Assembly (NCBI GenBank): GCA_038527215.1
Contig: JBCBGC010000132.1
Coordinates: forward strand, 1-23,671
Source of the DNA: JAWPMV01 sp038527215
Lineage (GTDB): Bacteria > Bacteroidota > Bacteroidia > J057
DNA: 23,671 bases
Reading direction: 5' to 3'
The notes under the pieces: generated by a model
Seen by the model: only the letters and a program-made list of their open reading frames with translations
Databases searched by the model: none
Told to the model about the DNA's origin: nothing
In this document: positions 1 to 7,429 of the stretch, piece by piece
Numbering within the stretch: position 1 is the stretch's first letter
Layout: each line of letters opens with the position of its first letter
Position numbers and translations under genes: made by a program

Positions 1-356
1 CAGTCACTGGTATCAAAGCCCGAGGTATGCCGATATACCTGATAGATGTTGTACTTGATATTGGGGTGAATGAATTCGTAGAAGTTATTGTGATGGCTGG
101 CAGTATACTCCAGGGTGAGGTCCCGGTCGAGGGTAAAGGCAGGATTGCGGGGTGCAGGATAATATTTTTCCTCTCCTTTAAAATGGAAGGACGGGGCCTC
201 CTCATGGGGAATCATGTCCAGAGAAATTCCGGAACTCAGGCCCAGGCTTATGAGGCCCAGGGATCGCAATACCTGTCTGCGGTTCAGGTAATCCCTTTCC
301 TCAATGGGTGGTCCACTGATATGTTCCCAGGGTTTGGGGCGACGGAGGTTAGACAT
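1..356 (-). CDS. msrP: Protein-methionine-sulfoxide reductase catalytic subunit MsrP (YedY), 5' part, cut by window edge
   Basis: The reverse strand from the ATG at 354-356 is open to the window edge, about 118 residues without a stop. The protein starts MSNLRRPKPWEHIS and has a twin-arginine motif NRRQVLRSLG around residues 26-35 followed by a hydrophobic stretch, so it is probably exported folded by Tat. Further on it has NNFYEFIHPN, matching the YNNFYEF signature of the YedY/MsrP molybdopterin enzymes. In that family the periplasmic enzyme reduces methionine sulfoxide in envelope proteins and normally works with a haem membrane partner, MsrQ. The molybdenum-ligating Cys and any msrQ gene lie beyond the left edge. 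It is divergent from the hydrolase gene at 500. Family assignment rests on the N-terminal third only. Confidence 0.85.
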   Translation of the reverse strand, partial: MSNLRRPKPWEHISGPPIEERDYLNRRQVLRSLGLISLGLSSGISLDMIPHEEAPSFHFKGEEKYYPAPRNPAFTLDRDLTLEYTASHHNNFYEFIHPNIKYNIYQVYRHTSGFDTSD

Positions 357-447
357 GTCAATCGGCGCTGGTTCGTGTGGGTCAGGAAAAAATAAGCAAT
401 AAGTTTGAAAAAGACCCCTGTCCGCTCGGTGAAAATAAGATTATCGG

Positions 448-455
448 TATTTTTG
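448..455 (+). promoter_or_regulatory. Possible Bacteroidota -7 box (TATTTTTG) for the alpha/beta hydrolase gene
   Basis: The octamer TATTTTTG fits the Bacteroidota -7 consensus TAnnTTTG exactly and lies 44 bp before the ATG at 500. No TTTG is found at the usual 19-21 bp upstream (the nearest is at 404-407, too far), so only half the promoter is supported. If real it would give a leader of about 35-40 nt. Confidence 0.3.
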
Positions 456-499
456 ATAGACGGATAGCACGGAAAAATGCTGTTCCCAATCGGAATAAT

Positions 500-1174
500 A
501 TGAAACAGGAAGAAGGGCGGTTTATAGCCCACGAGGAAAAAGGAGAAGTCTCCTCTCTTCTTTATGCACCGGAGGAGGCTCGGGCATTGCTCGTTCTTGG
601 GCATGGTGCAGGCGCCTGCATGCGGCACCAGAATATGGAGAATATCGCCCTGGCCATGGCTGCCCGGAGGGTAGCCACTTTTCGGTATCAGTTTCCTTAT
701 ATGGAGCCCGGCGGAGGTAGGGATGCCGTGGCTGTTTCTCTCTCTACGGTCAAAGCCGCCATTCGAACCGCCCGGGAACGCCTAGGGGAGTTACCCTTGC
801 TGGCAGGAGGACATTCTTTCGGCGGCAGGATGACTTCCCTGGCCTCCGTAGAAGAAGATTTTCCTGCGGTACAGGGGCTGATCTTTTTTTCTTTTCCCTT
901 GCATGCCCCTGGAAAACCCACCTTAAAACGGGCCGAGCATTTGCCAGATATTCCTTTTCCCATGCTCTTTCTGAGTGGAGATCGCGATACCTTTACCCAA
1001 CGGGATTTGTATATACCCCTGATTGAATCCCTGGGAGAAAAGGCGCGCTTGCACCTGCTGGAAACAGGTAATCACGGATATAAGATTTTAAAACGAACCC
1101 GTACCAATCCGGAAGATATTTTTACGGAAATGGGAGGGGTGGTAGATGATTGGCTCTCGGGTTTGGGAGTATAA
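500..1174 (+). CDS. Alpha/beta hydrolase, KANL3/TEX30-like family
   Basis: A 224-residue protein of the small cytoplasmic alpha/beta hydrolase family related to KANL3/TEX30 (COG3571-like). It shows an early GHGAGACM oxyanion-type motif, the nucleophile elbow GHSFGG with the catalytic Ser, then SGDRDTF with the likely acid and ETGNHGY with the likely His, in the expected order. No signal peptide is present. The substrate is unknown, and esterase or thioesterase activity is only a family-level guess. The frame is open back to 377, but the product from there would carry a 41-residue tail unlike the family, so the ATG at 500 was chosen. It converges on the AAA gene and shares the hairpin at 1182-1200. 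Confidence 0.8.
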   Translation: MKQEEGRFIAHEEKGEVSSLLYAPEEARALLVLGHGAGACMRHQNMENIALAMAARRVATFRYQFPYMEPGGGRDAVAVSLSTVKAAIRTARERLGELPLLAGGHSFGGRMTSLASVEEDFPAVQGLIFFSFPLHAPGKPTLKRAEHLPDIPFPMLFLSGDRDTFTQRDLYIPLIESLGEKARLHLLETGNHGYKILKRTRTNPEDIFTEMGGVVDDWLSGLGV

Positions 1175-1203
1175 AAAAAAAGGCCAGCAATCTACTGGCC
1201 TTT
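1173..1203. terminator. Intergenic hairpin terminator between convergent hydrolase and AAA genes
   Basis: Inverted repeat GGCCAG (1182-1187) / CTGGCC (1195-1200) with a 7-nt loop. It is flanked by nine A on the left (a T9 tract when read on the minus strand) and TTT on the right. It best fits an intrinsic terminator for the minus-strand AAA gene and may work weakly for the hydrolase gene. Confidence 0.75.
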
Positions 1204-1221
1204 AGGAGGTTATCTTCTATT

Positions 1222-3207
1222 TTATCGAATTCGCGATTTCAAATCTTCGACCGCTTCGAGCACTTCCTGTCGGGTCATCTCCCGGTATTTCGGAGGGAGC
1301 AACTCTTTGGAGGTACATTCCAGCACGGCCGAATAGGTCATCAACTCGATTTCTTCTGGATAAGTCGGAGGTAAGAAATCATTAAAGACCTGGGCAATCA
1401 TATCCACGTCCACCTTGTCAATGCCAAGGCTCGCCGCTTTAAACTTGGCCCGGGTAAGGGCTGCTTCCATATCTGCGCCAGAGCGAACCGGAAGATCTTC
1501 GAAGAACTCTTCATCAAATTCGTCCATTTCCATATAGTCGAGGTCCGTCTTTTTGAGCATCACCTCCAGCAGCTCTTTCTTTTCGTCCAGGGTTTCTGGA
1601 TAAAAGAGCGCAATGTGCTCCTCTGCCCTACCCTGCCGTTTGAAGTCCACCGGCATCAAATCCGGGCGGGCTGTAACCAGGAACCAAATGATTTTTCCTC
1701 TGTTATCAGAATCAGACATGAAACTGGCCAGCATGGAGAAAATCCGGCTGTTGACGCCGCTGCCCCCGCTGTTGGAGCGATTACCGAGATAGGCATCAGC
1801 TTCGTCAATCATGACCGCCACGGGTGACATGGCTTTCAGGATCTTCAACACCTTTTGCAGGTTAGATTCGGATTGCCCCACATACATGCCCCGGAAGTTT
1901 TTCAGCAAGACCATGGGCACCCCGACATCATTGGTGAAAGAACTGATCATGAAGGTCTTTCCCGTTCCCACCGGGCCGGAGATCAGATAGCCCATCGGCA
2001 TGACGTCAGGCCTGCCGTTTTTCAAGGCCCTGGCCGCATCCATGAGATGCTTTTTGGCCTGGGCGTGACCGGCCACGTGTTTAAGGCTGAATTTACTTTG
2101 GACAAATTCCAGTAAGCCACCAGCCTCCGCCTCGATCATTTCTTTTTTCTGCTTGGTGAGCTCCTCGTTGGTGAAGTTGATTTTATTTCGGGCTGCCTCA
2201 GACATGATGGTGTCCAGGTGAACCAGCCCCAGTCCGGCCGTATTCTTGGCCAGGACTTTTTCGTTCATTTCAAACTGGTCCTTGCTGCCTTCATTTAGCT
2301 TGAAAAAATCCTGGATAAAGGTGAGGCGTTCATCCTCATCCGGATAAGGCAGGGATACGTCGTAGGTGTAGGGGTTACGGACGTACTGCGCATTCAGGCT
2401 TTCCAGGGTTTCTGAAATCACCATGATGGTCATATCCGCATCAAGGAACTTTTTCTCCTTGGCCCATTTTTGCATGAAGACCAGCAGCATGTGCTCATCA
2501 GGACGATAGCTGGAGTTTTCCGTCATCGGGATGAGGGTCTCCGCATAGTCGATGATGAAGGCAATGGACTTAGGTTTGTCCAACTTCTCTTTGAGCTGCT
2601 CTAAGCGGGCTTTGAGGCTTTTGAGGGATTCCCTTTTTTTCTTGGTATCCTCATCAAAATCCGGCAAGGTCATCTTGATAAAGCGGTCGATGATATCGGC
2701 GCTTTTGGCATCCGCTTCTTCTTCATCAATTTCTCCCCTTTCCGACTTGAGCATATTTTCTTCTACCTCCTTGAACCAGGCATCGATGAAATCCCGGTTG
2801 ACCATGAGGTTGAAATAGGTATCAAGGGTAAAAAAGGAGCGGGCTGGATTCCGGGTCAACTCACTGAAATTGTTGGAGGTAAGTTCATCAAACAACTTCA
2901 GGGTAGAAACGAATTCCTTACGAGTCGAGCTATCACCGCCGAAAGTCCGGTCATCCTTAAATCGAATCCCTGCGGCTCGGTCATAGTAGATGACGATGTC
3001 CTTGTATTTGAACATCTCCTCGTTGAGGAACTCCCGGATGCGGTAGTATTTGTTTTCCTCCTCCCGCTGCACCCGTACATAATCGTTGATGTTGCCATGA
3101 ACGATAAACTGTGATACATTCTGGGAGAGGTATTTACGTTTTATTTCCTGTACCCAATCGGGTACCCCTACTTTAGGCTTTTTTTCGGTTGTTGTTTCTG
3201 AGGCCAT
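1222..3207 (-). CDS. AAA-family ATPase with degenerate N-terminal AAA-like half
   Basis: A 661-residue soluble protein. The C-terminal half is a full AAA module: Walker A GPVGTGKT at about 411-418, Walker B VAVMIDEAD at about 463-471, a sensor-1-like VTARPDLM near 512 and Arg-finger candidates in RQGRAEE near 524-527. The N-terminal half resembles a decayed AAA domain. It has a Walker-B-like strand IAFIIDYAE near 215-223 and a second strand MVISETLESLN, but no Walker A loop; near the start it has FIVHGNINDYV. A charged, probably coiled segment lies at about 150-210. There are no membrane segments. The general family is SpoVK/CDC48-like AAA ATPases (COG0464), and the substrate is unknown. It lies alone on the minus strand, 108 bp beyond the membrane-fusion gene, and ends at the 1182-1200 hairpin. 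Confidence 0.8.
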   Translation of the reverse strand: MASETTTEKKPKVGVPDWVQEIKRKYLSQNVSQFIVHGNINDYVRVQREEENKYYRIREFLNEEMFKYKDIVIYYDRAAGIRFKDDRTFGGDSSTRKEFVSTLKLFDELTSNNFSELTRNPARSFFTLDTYFNLMVNRDFIDAWFKEVEENMLKSERGEIDEEEADAKSADIIDRFIKMTLPDFDEDTKKKRESLKSLKARLEQLKEKLDKPKSIAFIIDYAETLIPMTENSSYRPDEHMLLVFMQKWAKEKKFLDADMTIMVISETLESLNAQYVRNPYTYDVSLPYPDEDERLTFIQDFFKLNEGSKDQFEMNEKVLAKNTAGLGLVHLDTIMSEAARNKINFTNEELTKQKKEMIEAEAGGLLEFVQSKFSLKHVAGHAQAKKHLMDAARALKNGRPDVMPMGYLISGPVGTGKTFMISSFTNDVGVPMVLLKNFRGMYVGQSESNLQKVLKILKAMSPVAVMIDEADAYLGNRSNSGGSGVNSRIFSMLASFMSDSDNRGKIIWFLVTARPDLMPVDFKRQGRAEEHIALFYPETLDEKKELLEVMLKKTDLDYMEMDEFDEEFFEDLPVRSGADMEAALTRAKFKAASLGIDKVDVDMIAQVFNDFLPPTYPEEIELMTYSAVLECTSKELLPPKYREMTRQEVLEAVEDLKSRIR

Positions 3208-3315
3208 GTGTTAAGCTAACTTTTATCTATCGACAAGCGAGTGAACTGCTTCGTGACAAGGGAGTTAAAAAAATCTACAATGCCAAGCGGAGAGGCGTTT
3301 TCTCTCCCACAAAGT

Positions 3316-4611
3316 TTACTTTTTCGCCCTCCGGGTATAGGTGGTGACTTCCATGCCGTCCCGGAGTCTCTCCGAAAGCGTTTGATATGGGCCAACCACG
3401 ATTTTGGTTTCCTTCTCTAAGCCTTGAGAGATTTCGATGTACTGGTCGTCGCTAATCCCTGTTTTCACCGGAACCTGAACCACGCGGGCTCCGTCATAGC
3501 GAAAAACCACCTCACTTTCTTCCTCTTTCGTGCTATCGGATTTTCTTAAGGTAACTGCCTGAATGGGCACGACGACGGCATTTTCCACCATCTGGGTAAA
3601 GACTTCCACGAGGGCAGTCATGCCTGGACGAAAAGGGCTTTCTTCCTGGCGATTTTGCGCCAGATGCTGATAAGAAGCAGGTGAAACTTCTACTTTGACT
3701 TCAAAATTGGTTACCTGGTCTGCGGAGGCTGCCCCGGTGACATTGGCAGAGTAGGCGATCTCCATGACTTCCCCATAAAAAAACTCTCCAGGATAGGCAT
3801 CGATTTCTACGGTAGCAGAATCTCCGAGGTTAACATTGACAATGTCATTTTCATTTACTTCTACCACCACTTCCATTTTGGCCAGGTCAGCAATCTTAAG
3901 GATTTCCGTTCCGGCCATTTGGCTGGTTCCTACCACCCGCTGCCCTATTTCGACATCGAGTGAGGTAATGGTACCATCAATAGAAGAGTAGATATTGGTT
4001 CGATCCAGGTTTTGGCGGGCTTGCTTGCGAGAGGCTTCGGAGGTTTTGACCTGATAAAAGGAAGCCTGAACCTGATACCGGGCAGATTCGAGCTTGGAAC
4101 GGGATACTTTATAGCTAGTCTGGGAATTTTCCAGATCTAGTTTGGAAACGACCTTTTCTTCAAACAGCTCCATATTGCGCTTCATGATCAGCGAATCCTG
4201 CAAGACCCTTGCCTCTTGTTCGGCTACTGCAGCCTTGGCCCGCAGGTAGTCTGCCTTGGCCCGGCTGAGAGAGGCTTCCGATTGCTCAAGGACAGCCCGG
4301 TAATCATCCGGCTGTATGGTAATGAGCAGATCTCCCTTATTCACTTTTTGTCCTTCCTTTACGCCAATAAATACCACTTCTCCAGAGACATCGGGCGCAA
4401 TGGGTACTTCTATCGTGGGCTGGATCACGCCCGCTTCGGAAACCCGGGAGTGGAGGGTACGAACGCTGGCGGCATCAAGCTGTACACTGGTTTGAGGAGA
4501 CCCACAGGCGAGTCCCAGCAAACAACAAACAGCCAACCAGCTAAACGGGGAAAGTAGGCGAAAAGATAGGAGGTGCATGAATACGCTTTGGAATAGAGAC
4601 CGGAAAATCAT
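3316..4611 (-). CDS. Efflux periplasmic adaptor (membrane-fusion) lipoprotein, HlyD/AcrA/MacA type
   Basis: A 431-residue membrane-fusion protein. The N-terminus has a hydrophobic signal and lipobox LGLAC with Cys at about 36, predicting a lipoprotein. A biotinyl/lipoyl half-motif follows (SGEVVFIGVKEGQKVNKGDLL), then a long helical hairpin rich in A/E/R/K at about 110-205. The second lipoyl half (DGTITSLDVEIGQRV) and beta-barrel regions come next, and the protein ends in a basic tail. Such proteins link an inner-membrane pump to a TolC channel. An internal Met12 at 4578 gives a more usual 25-residue signal peptide and may be the true start. The TolC-type gene lies 155 bp upstream, but a hairpin and a possible promoter separate them. 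No RND or MacB-type pump gene is adjacent, so substrate and pump partner are unknown. Confidence 0.88.
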   Translation of the reverse strand: MIFRSLFQSVFMHLLSFRLLSPFSWLAVCCLLGLACGSPQTSVQLDAASVRTLHSRVSEAGVIQPTIEVPIAPDVSGEVVFIGVKEGQKVNKGDLLITIQPDDYRAVLEQSEASLSRAKADYLRAKAAVAEQEARVLQDSLIMKRNMELFEEKVVSKLDLENSQTSYKVSRSKLESARYQVQASFYQVKTSEASRKQARQNLDRTNIYSSIDGTITSLDVEIGQRVVGTSQMAGTEILKIADLAKMEVVVEVNENDIVNVNLGDSATVEIDAYPGEFFYGEVMEIAYSANVTGAASADQVTNFEVKVEVSPASYQHLAQNRQEESPFRPGMTALVEVFTQMVENAVVVPIQAVTLRKSDSTKEEESEVVFRYDGARVVQVPVKTGISDDQYIEISQGLEKETKIVVGPYQTLSERLRDGMEVTTYTRRAKK

Positions 4612-4642
4612 GGGAAGGGATGAAAAAAATCTCTGATTTCAA

Positions 4643-4650
4643 CAAACTTA
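4643..4650 (-). promoter_or_regulatory. Possible Bacteroidota -7 box (TAAGTTTG) for the membrane-fusion gene
   Basis: Read on the minus strand, this octamer is TAAGTTTG, an exact TAnnTTTG match. It lies 31 bp before the first ATG (4611) and 64 bp before the second (4578), downstream of the terminator at 4711-4744. No clear -33 TTTG was found. It suggests that the adaptor gene has its own transcript. Confidence 0.35.
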
Positions 4651-4706
4651 AGGAATATTTGGGCGAAAGGGTACTTTCGAAGCGGGATTCCTGCTTATCC
4701 AAGGCA

Positions 4707-4744
4707 AAGAAAACCCGAATGAAGCAAATCGCCTCATTCGGGTT
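4707..4744 (-). terminator. Strong intrinsic terminator after the TolC-family gene
   Basis: A perfect 12-bp inverted repeat (4711-4722 and 4733-4744, arm AAACCCGAATGA) with an 11-nt loop. On the minus strand the stem runs into TTTTCTTT, a usable T tract. It lies 23 bp past the stop of the TolC-family gene and before the membrane-fusion gene, so it should separate or weaken co-transcription of the two. Confidence 0.75.
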
Positions 4745-4766
4745 TAAGTGTTTTATTATCAGGAGA

Positions 4767-6215
4767 TTAGAAATCCAGGGGCTTGCCCAGGTAAAAGTCC
4801 AGGACTTTGATCCGGAAAATGTAATCGTATTTGGCCTGTACCAGGTCATTTTGTGCCCGATCCAGGTTGTTTTTAGCCAGGAGGTAATCGACCGAGTTAA
4901 GGATCCCCAGGTTGAATTGTTTTTCCGCATTGTTAAAGGTCAGGGAAAGCGCTTCAATCTGCTTATTGGTTGAGGAATAGGTGCTCAAGGCGCTTTTGGC
5001 GTTGACATAAGCCTGCTGAATATTCTGTTCCAGGGTTTGCTTGGTGATCTCCGCATTGAGAACCGCTCTTTTCTGCTGGATTTCGGCCTGCTGAATGCCG
5101 GAAAGGTTATTCCTACGGTTGTAGATGGGGATATTAAGGCTCAGACTCACTGAAGCATTGATGTTGTCCGTCATCTGGCGAGGGAAGGTGTAGGCCTCCG
5201 TCAGGTTTTTGGTAGAAGTAGCGATGCTTCTGGCATCAGAAAACTCTCCATTATTGATAGAAAGGGGGAAGGCTATGGTATCTACCAGGGTTTCTATTTC
5301 TCCGGTTGGAATGGCACGCCCACTGGCCCATCCTGTTCCCACACTTCCAGAAGCTGTAACCGAAGGCATCATATTGGAGCGGGCTATTTTTACGCCCAAT
5401 TCCGAGCTTTCCACATCCAGCTCAGCACTTTTGACAAAAGGCTGGGTTTCGTTGGCGCGATTCATGATCTCTCCCAGGTTCATGCCTTCCATGAGGTTTC
5501 CTTCTGGATCATCCAGCTCCAGCTTTACGATGCCAAAAGCCTGACTGGGATCCAGACGCAGAATCTGCATCAGGTTCAGATAGGCGGTTTCCAACAGGTT
5601 CTGGGCATTGACCACGGCCAGTTCATTGGTGGCGATTTGAGATTCCAATTGGAGTAAATCCGCCTGAGCCAGGTTACCGGCTTTGACCAGCTTTTCGGTC
5701 CGATCCCTTTGTTGCTTGGTAGAAATGACCTGGGTTTTGGCACTCTCCACGATCTCGGCATTTCTGAGGATGTTCAGATAGGCCAATACCACATTGAGAG
5801 AAAGATCATATTCTGCCTGCTCCAGATCGAAGGAGCGTGCTTTATAATCAATCGCGGCCTGATTGATGCTATTGGTCAGTCGTCCCCCATTATAAATGGT
5901 CACCCCTGAGCTCAAGCCTGCATTGAGGCTTTGGGTGGTTTGGTTTACAAACTGGTTGGTAAATGGATTAATGGCATACCCAAAGTTAGCTCCGGTTCCT
6001 ACGCCGGCATTGAGGTTAGGCATGCGACTGGCCCGGTTCCGGGCCAATTCGACCTCGCTGGATTCCAGGTTAAGTTGTGCTTGCTGCAACTGTAGATTGT
6101 TTTCCTTGGCATAGTCCAGACACTTTCGGAGACTCCAGATATTGTCGTTTTGGGCTTGGAGCGGAAAGCTGAAACATGCCATGATCAACATGCAGAGGTA
6201 AATTCTGGTCAACAT
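4767..6215 (-). CDS. TolC-family outer-membrane efflux channel
   Basis: A 482-residue outer-membrane efflux protein. The signal peptide MLTRIYLCMLIMACFSFPLQAQ is followed by WSLRKCLDYAKENNLQL, the usual start of OEP-domain proteins. Two long helical repeats follow, each with alternating helices rich in Q, N, A and L: about 25-220 with PNLNAGVGTG and about 245-480 with MPSVTASGSVGTG. The C-terminal part has GILNSVDYLLAKNNLDRAQ and VQAKYDYIFRIKVLDFYLG, typical of this family in Bacteroidota. The protein would form a trimeric channel that the adaptor at 3316-4611 could dock to. It is followed by its own terminator. Length and repeat structure are normal for the family. Confidence 0.92.
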   Translation of the reverse strand: MLTRIYLCMLIMACFSFPLQAQNDNIWSLRKCLDYAKENNLQLQQAQLNLESSEVELARNRASRMPNLNAGVGTGANFGYAINPFTNQFVNQTTQSLNAGLSSGVTIYNGGRLTNSINQAAIDYKARSFDLEQAEYDLSLNVVLAYLNILRNAEIVESAKTQVISTKQQRDRTEKLVKAGNLAQADLLQLESQIATNELAVVNAQNLLETAYLNLMQILRLDPSQAFGIVKLELDDPEGNLMEGMNLGEIMNRANETQPFVKSAELDVESSELGVKIARSNMMPSVTASGSVGTGWASGRAIPTGEIETLVDTIAFPLSINNGEFSDARSIATSTKNLTEAYTFPRQMTDNINASVSLSLNIPIYNRRNNLSGIQQAEIQQKRAVLNAEITKQTLEQNIQQAYVNAKSALSTYSSTNKQIEALSLTFNNAEKQFNLGILNSVDYLLAKNNLDRAQNDLVQAKYDYIFRIKVLDFYLGKPLDF

Positions 6216-6282
6216 GATTTCTTTTCCTGTTTGGCAGGCTAAATATTAGCGCTAGTGATTAAGAGAAAATAGAGTTGTATGT

Positions 6283-6300
6283 AGAAGACGCAGGTCTTCT
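6283..6300 (-). other. Small inverted repeat in the leader of the TolC-family gene
   Basis: AGAAGAC (6283-6289) and GTCTTCT (6294-6300) form a 7-bp stem with a 4-nt loop, 68 bp before the TolC-type start codon. A second weaker stem, CTTGC/GCAAG, lies next to it at about 6313-6326. It could be an operator or leader structure; function is unproven. Confidence 0.25.
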
Positions 6301-6376
6301 TCAAAAAGCTACTTGCTTAGGCAAGGAAAACTTTTCTGATCCTAAAGTACAATTTGGCTCCAAGATAAAAAGCTCA

Positions 6377-6407
6377 AAGCTTGCTTTTTCTGCTACTTAG
6401 CAAGCTT
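6377..6407 (-). terminator. Possible terminator hairpin at the end of the L-serine dehydratase gene
   Basis: AAGCTTGCT (6377-6385) and AGCAAGCTT (6399-6407) form a 9-bp stem with a 13-nt loop that overlaps the stop codon at 6406-6408. On the minus strand the stem is followed by TGAGCTTTTTATC, a modest T tract. The stem is convincing; its role as terminator is likely but not certain. Confidence 0.45.
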
Positions 6408-7083
6408 ACTCGGCTGGTGGAGCGAAATAAATGGCTTCTTCTACCCAGCTTAAACTGCGAATATAATCTATGGTGAGGGGTCTGAGGGAGGAATCCAGCT
6501 CCATGACGAGCTTGGCACGGTCGTTTTTTCCACTTCGATCGACGGTCATGGTGCCGATGTTACAGTCATCATGAGCGATTACGCTGGAAATAAAAGCAAT
6601 ACTGCCATGGACATCCTCAGCTGTGAGAATAAGCGTGGGGTGCTGGGCTGAGATATTGCAACGGAATCCGTCGATTTCTACAATAGAGATGAGCCCGCCT
6701 CCCCGGCTGACCCCGAGCATATTGAGTTGCTTACCTTCATGGTCTAATTCTACCCGAATGGCATTGGGATGTAGGGCAGAAGCATTGAAGACGGCCTTAA
6801 AGGTAAAATCCAGGGGCAGTTTTTTGGCATGATCGAGGGCTTTTTTCAACCTTTCGTCATCTGGCGGCATATCCATCAATCCGCCCAGAATGGCCCGATC
6901 ACTGCCGTGGCCCTCATAGGTTCGGGAAAAAGAATTGTAAAAAGTGATGATGGCTTTGGGGGGAATCTGCCCGAATAAATGATGCGCAACCCGACCAATC
7001 CGGACTACGCCACCCGTATGAGAACTACTGGGTCCTATCATGATAGGACCAATCATATCGAATATACTACTCCGTTCAGCCAT
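6406..7083 (-). CDS. sdaAB: L-serine dehydratase, iron-sulfur-dependent, beta subunit
   Basis: A 225-residue protein with the beta-subunit signature IGPSSSHTGG near residues 15-24, then SFSRTYEGHGSDRAILGGLMD, typical of the small chain of two-subunit iron-sulfur L-serine dehydratases. Residues from about 145 on (FRCNISAQHPTLILTAEDVHGSIAFISSVIA and onward) read as an ACT-like regulatory domain. The enzyme turns L-serine into pyruvate and ammonia, but the iron-sulfur cluster cysteines lie in the alpha chain (SdaAA). No alpha-chain gene lies next to this one: the upstream neighbour is a divergent PorP gene and the downstream one a TolC-type gene. The partner must be elsewhere. In single-chain enzymes this domain is fused to the alpha part. 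Confidence 0.88.
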   Translation of the reverse strand: MAERSSIFDMIGPIMIGPSSSHTGGVVRIGRVAHHLFGQIPPKAIITFYNSFSRTYEGHGSDRAILGGLMDMPPDDERLKKALDHAKKLPLDFTFKAVFNASALHPNAIRVELDHEGKQLNMLGVSRGGGLISIVEIDGFRCNISAQHPTLILTAEDVHGSIAFISSVIAHDDCNIGTMTVDRSGKNDRAKLVMELDSSLRPLTIDYIRSLSWVEEAIYFAPPAE

Positions 7084-7429
7084 GCGTTTTTGGGTTAGTA
7101 GTTGTCTAAAATATGAGTCCCGGTCTGATTAGCCAAATAGTAGGGAAAAGATTTATGGCTAGGATGGTAGGGGAAAAAAACCGGAATTTGTATTAATTTG
7201 TGTTACAATTTCAATAATTCCTTCCTTCAATGGTTAATATTAAACCAGATGTAGGAGCGCTTTGAGATTTCATTGGTTTTTGAGATAAAAATCCTTCACC
7301 TTGCATTCAGGAATATGGGGTTTTTTGAACATTCCAACCAGCTAACTTTTTTTTCTCATTGCGAATTATCCGATTGTTCATTTATAGGCATAGTCCCACT
7401 CAATGAGATATTTTAACACTGTTGCGAAC
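7084..7429. other. Divergent intergenic region between sdaAB and the porP-like gene
   Basis: About 346 bp, AT-rich, and expected to hold promoters for both flanking genes. It contains the near-consensus box TTAATTTG (7193-7200) and a weak inverted repeat GGAATT (7183-7188) / AATTCC (7216-7221). No exact TAnnTTTG with a matching -33 TTTG, no tRNA-like fold and no convincing small gene were found. Confidence 0.5.

Noticed and set aside
3289..3307. GGAGAG/CTCTCC hairpin after the membrane-fusion gene
   Set aside because: The stem is only 6 bp, and no T tract directly follows on the minus strand.
7403..7429. Upstream ATG for the porP-like gene
   Set aside because: It would add nine residues before a standard signal peptide that starts at the ATG at 7430.
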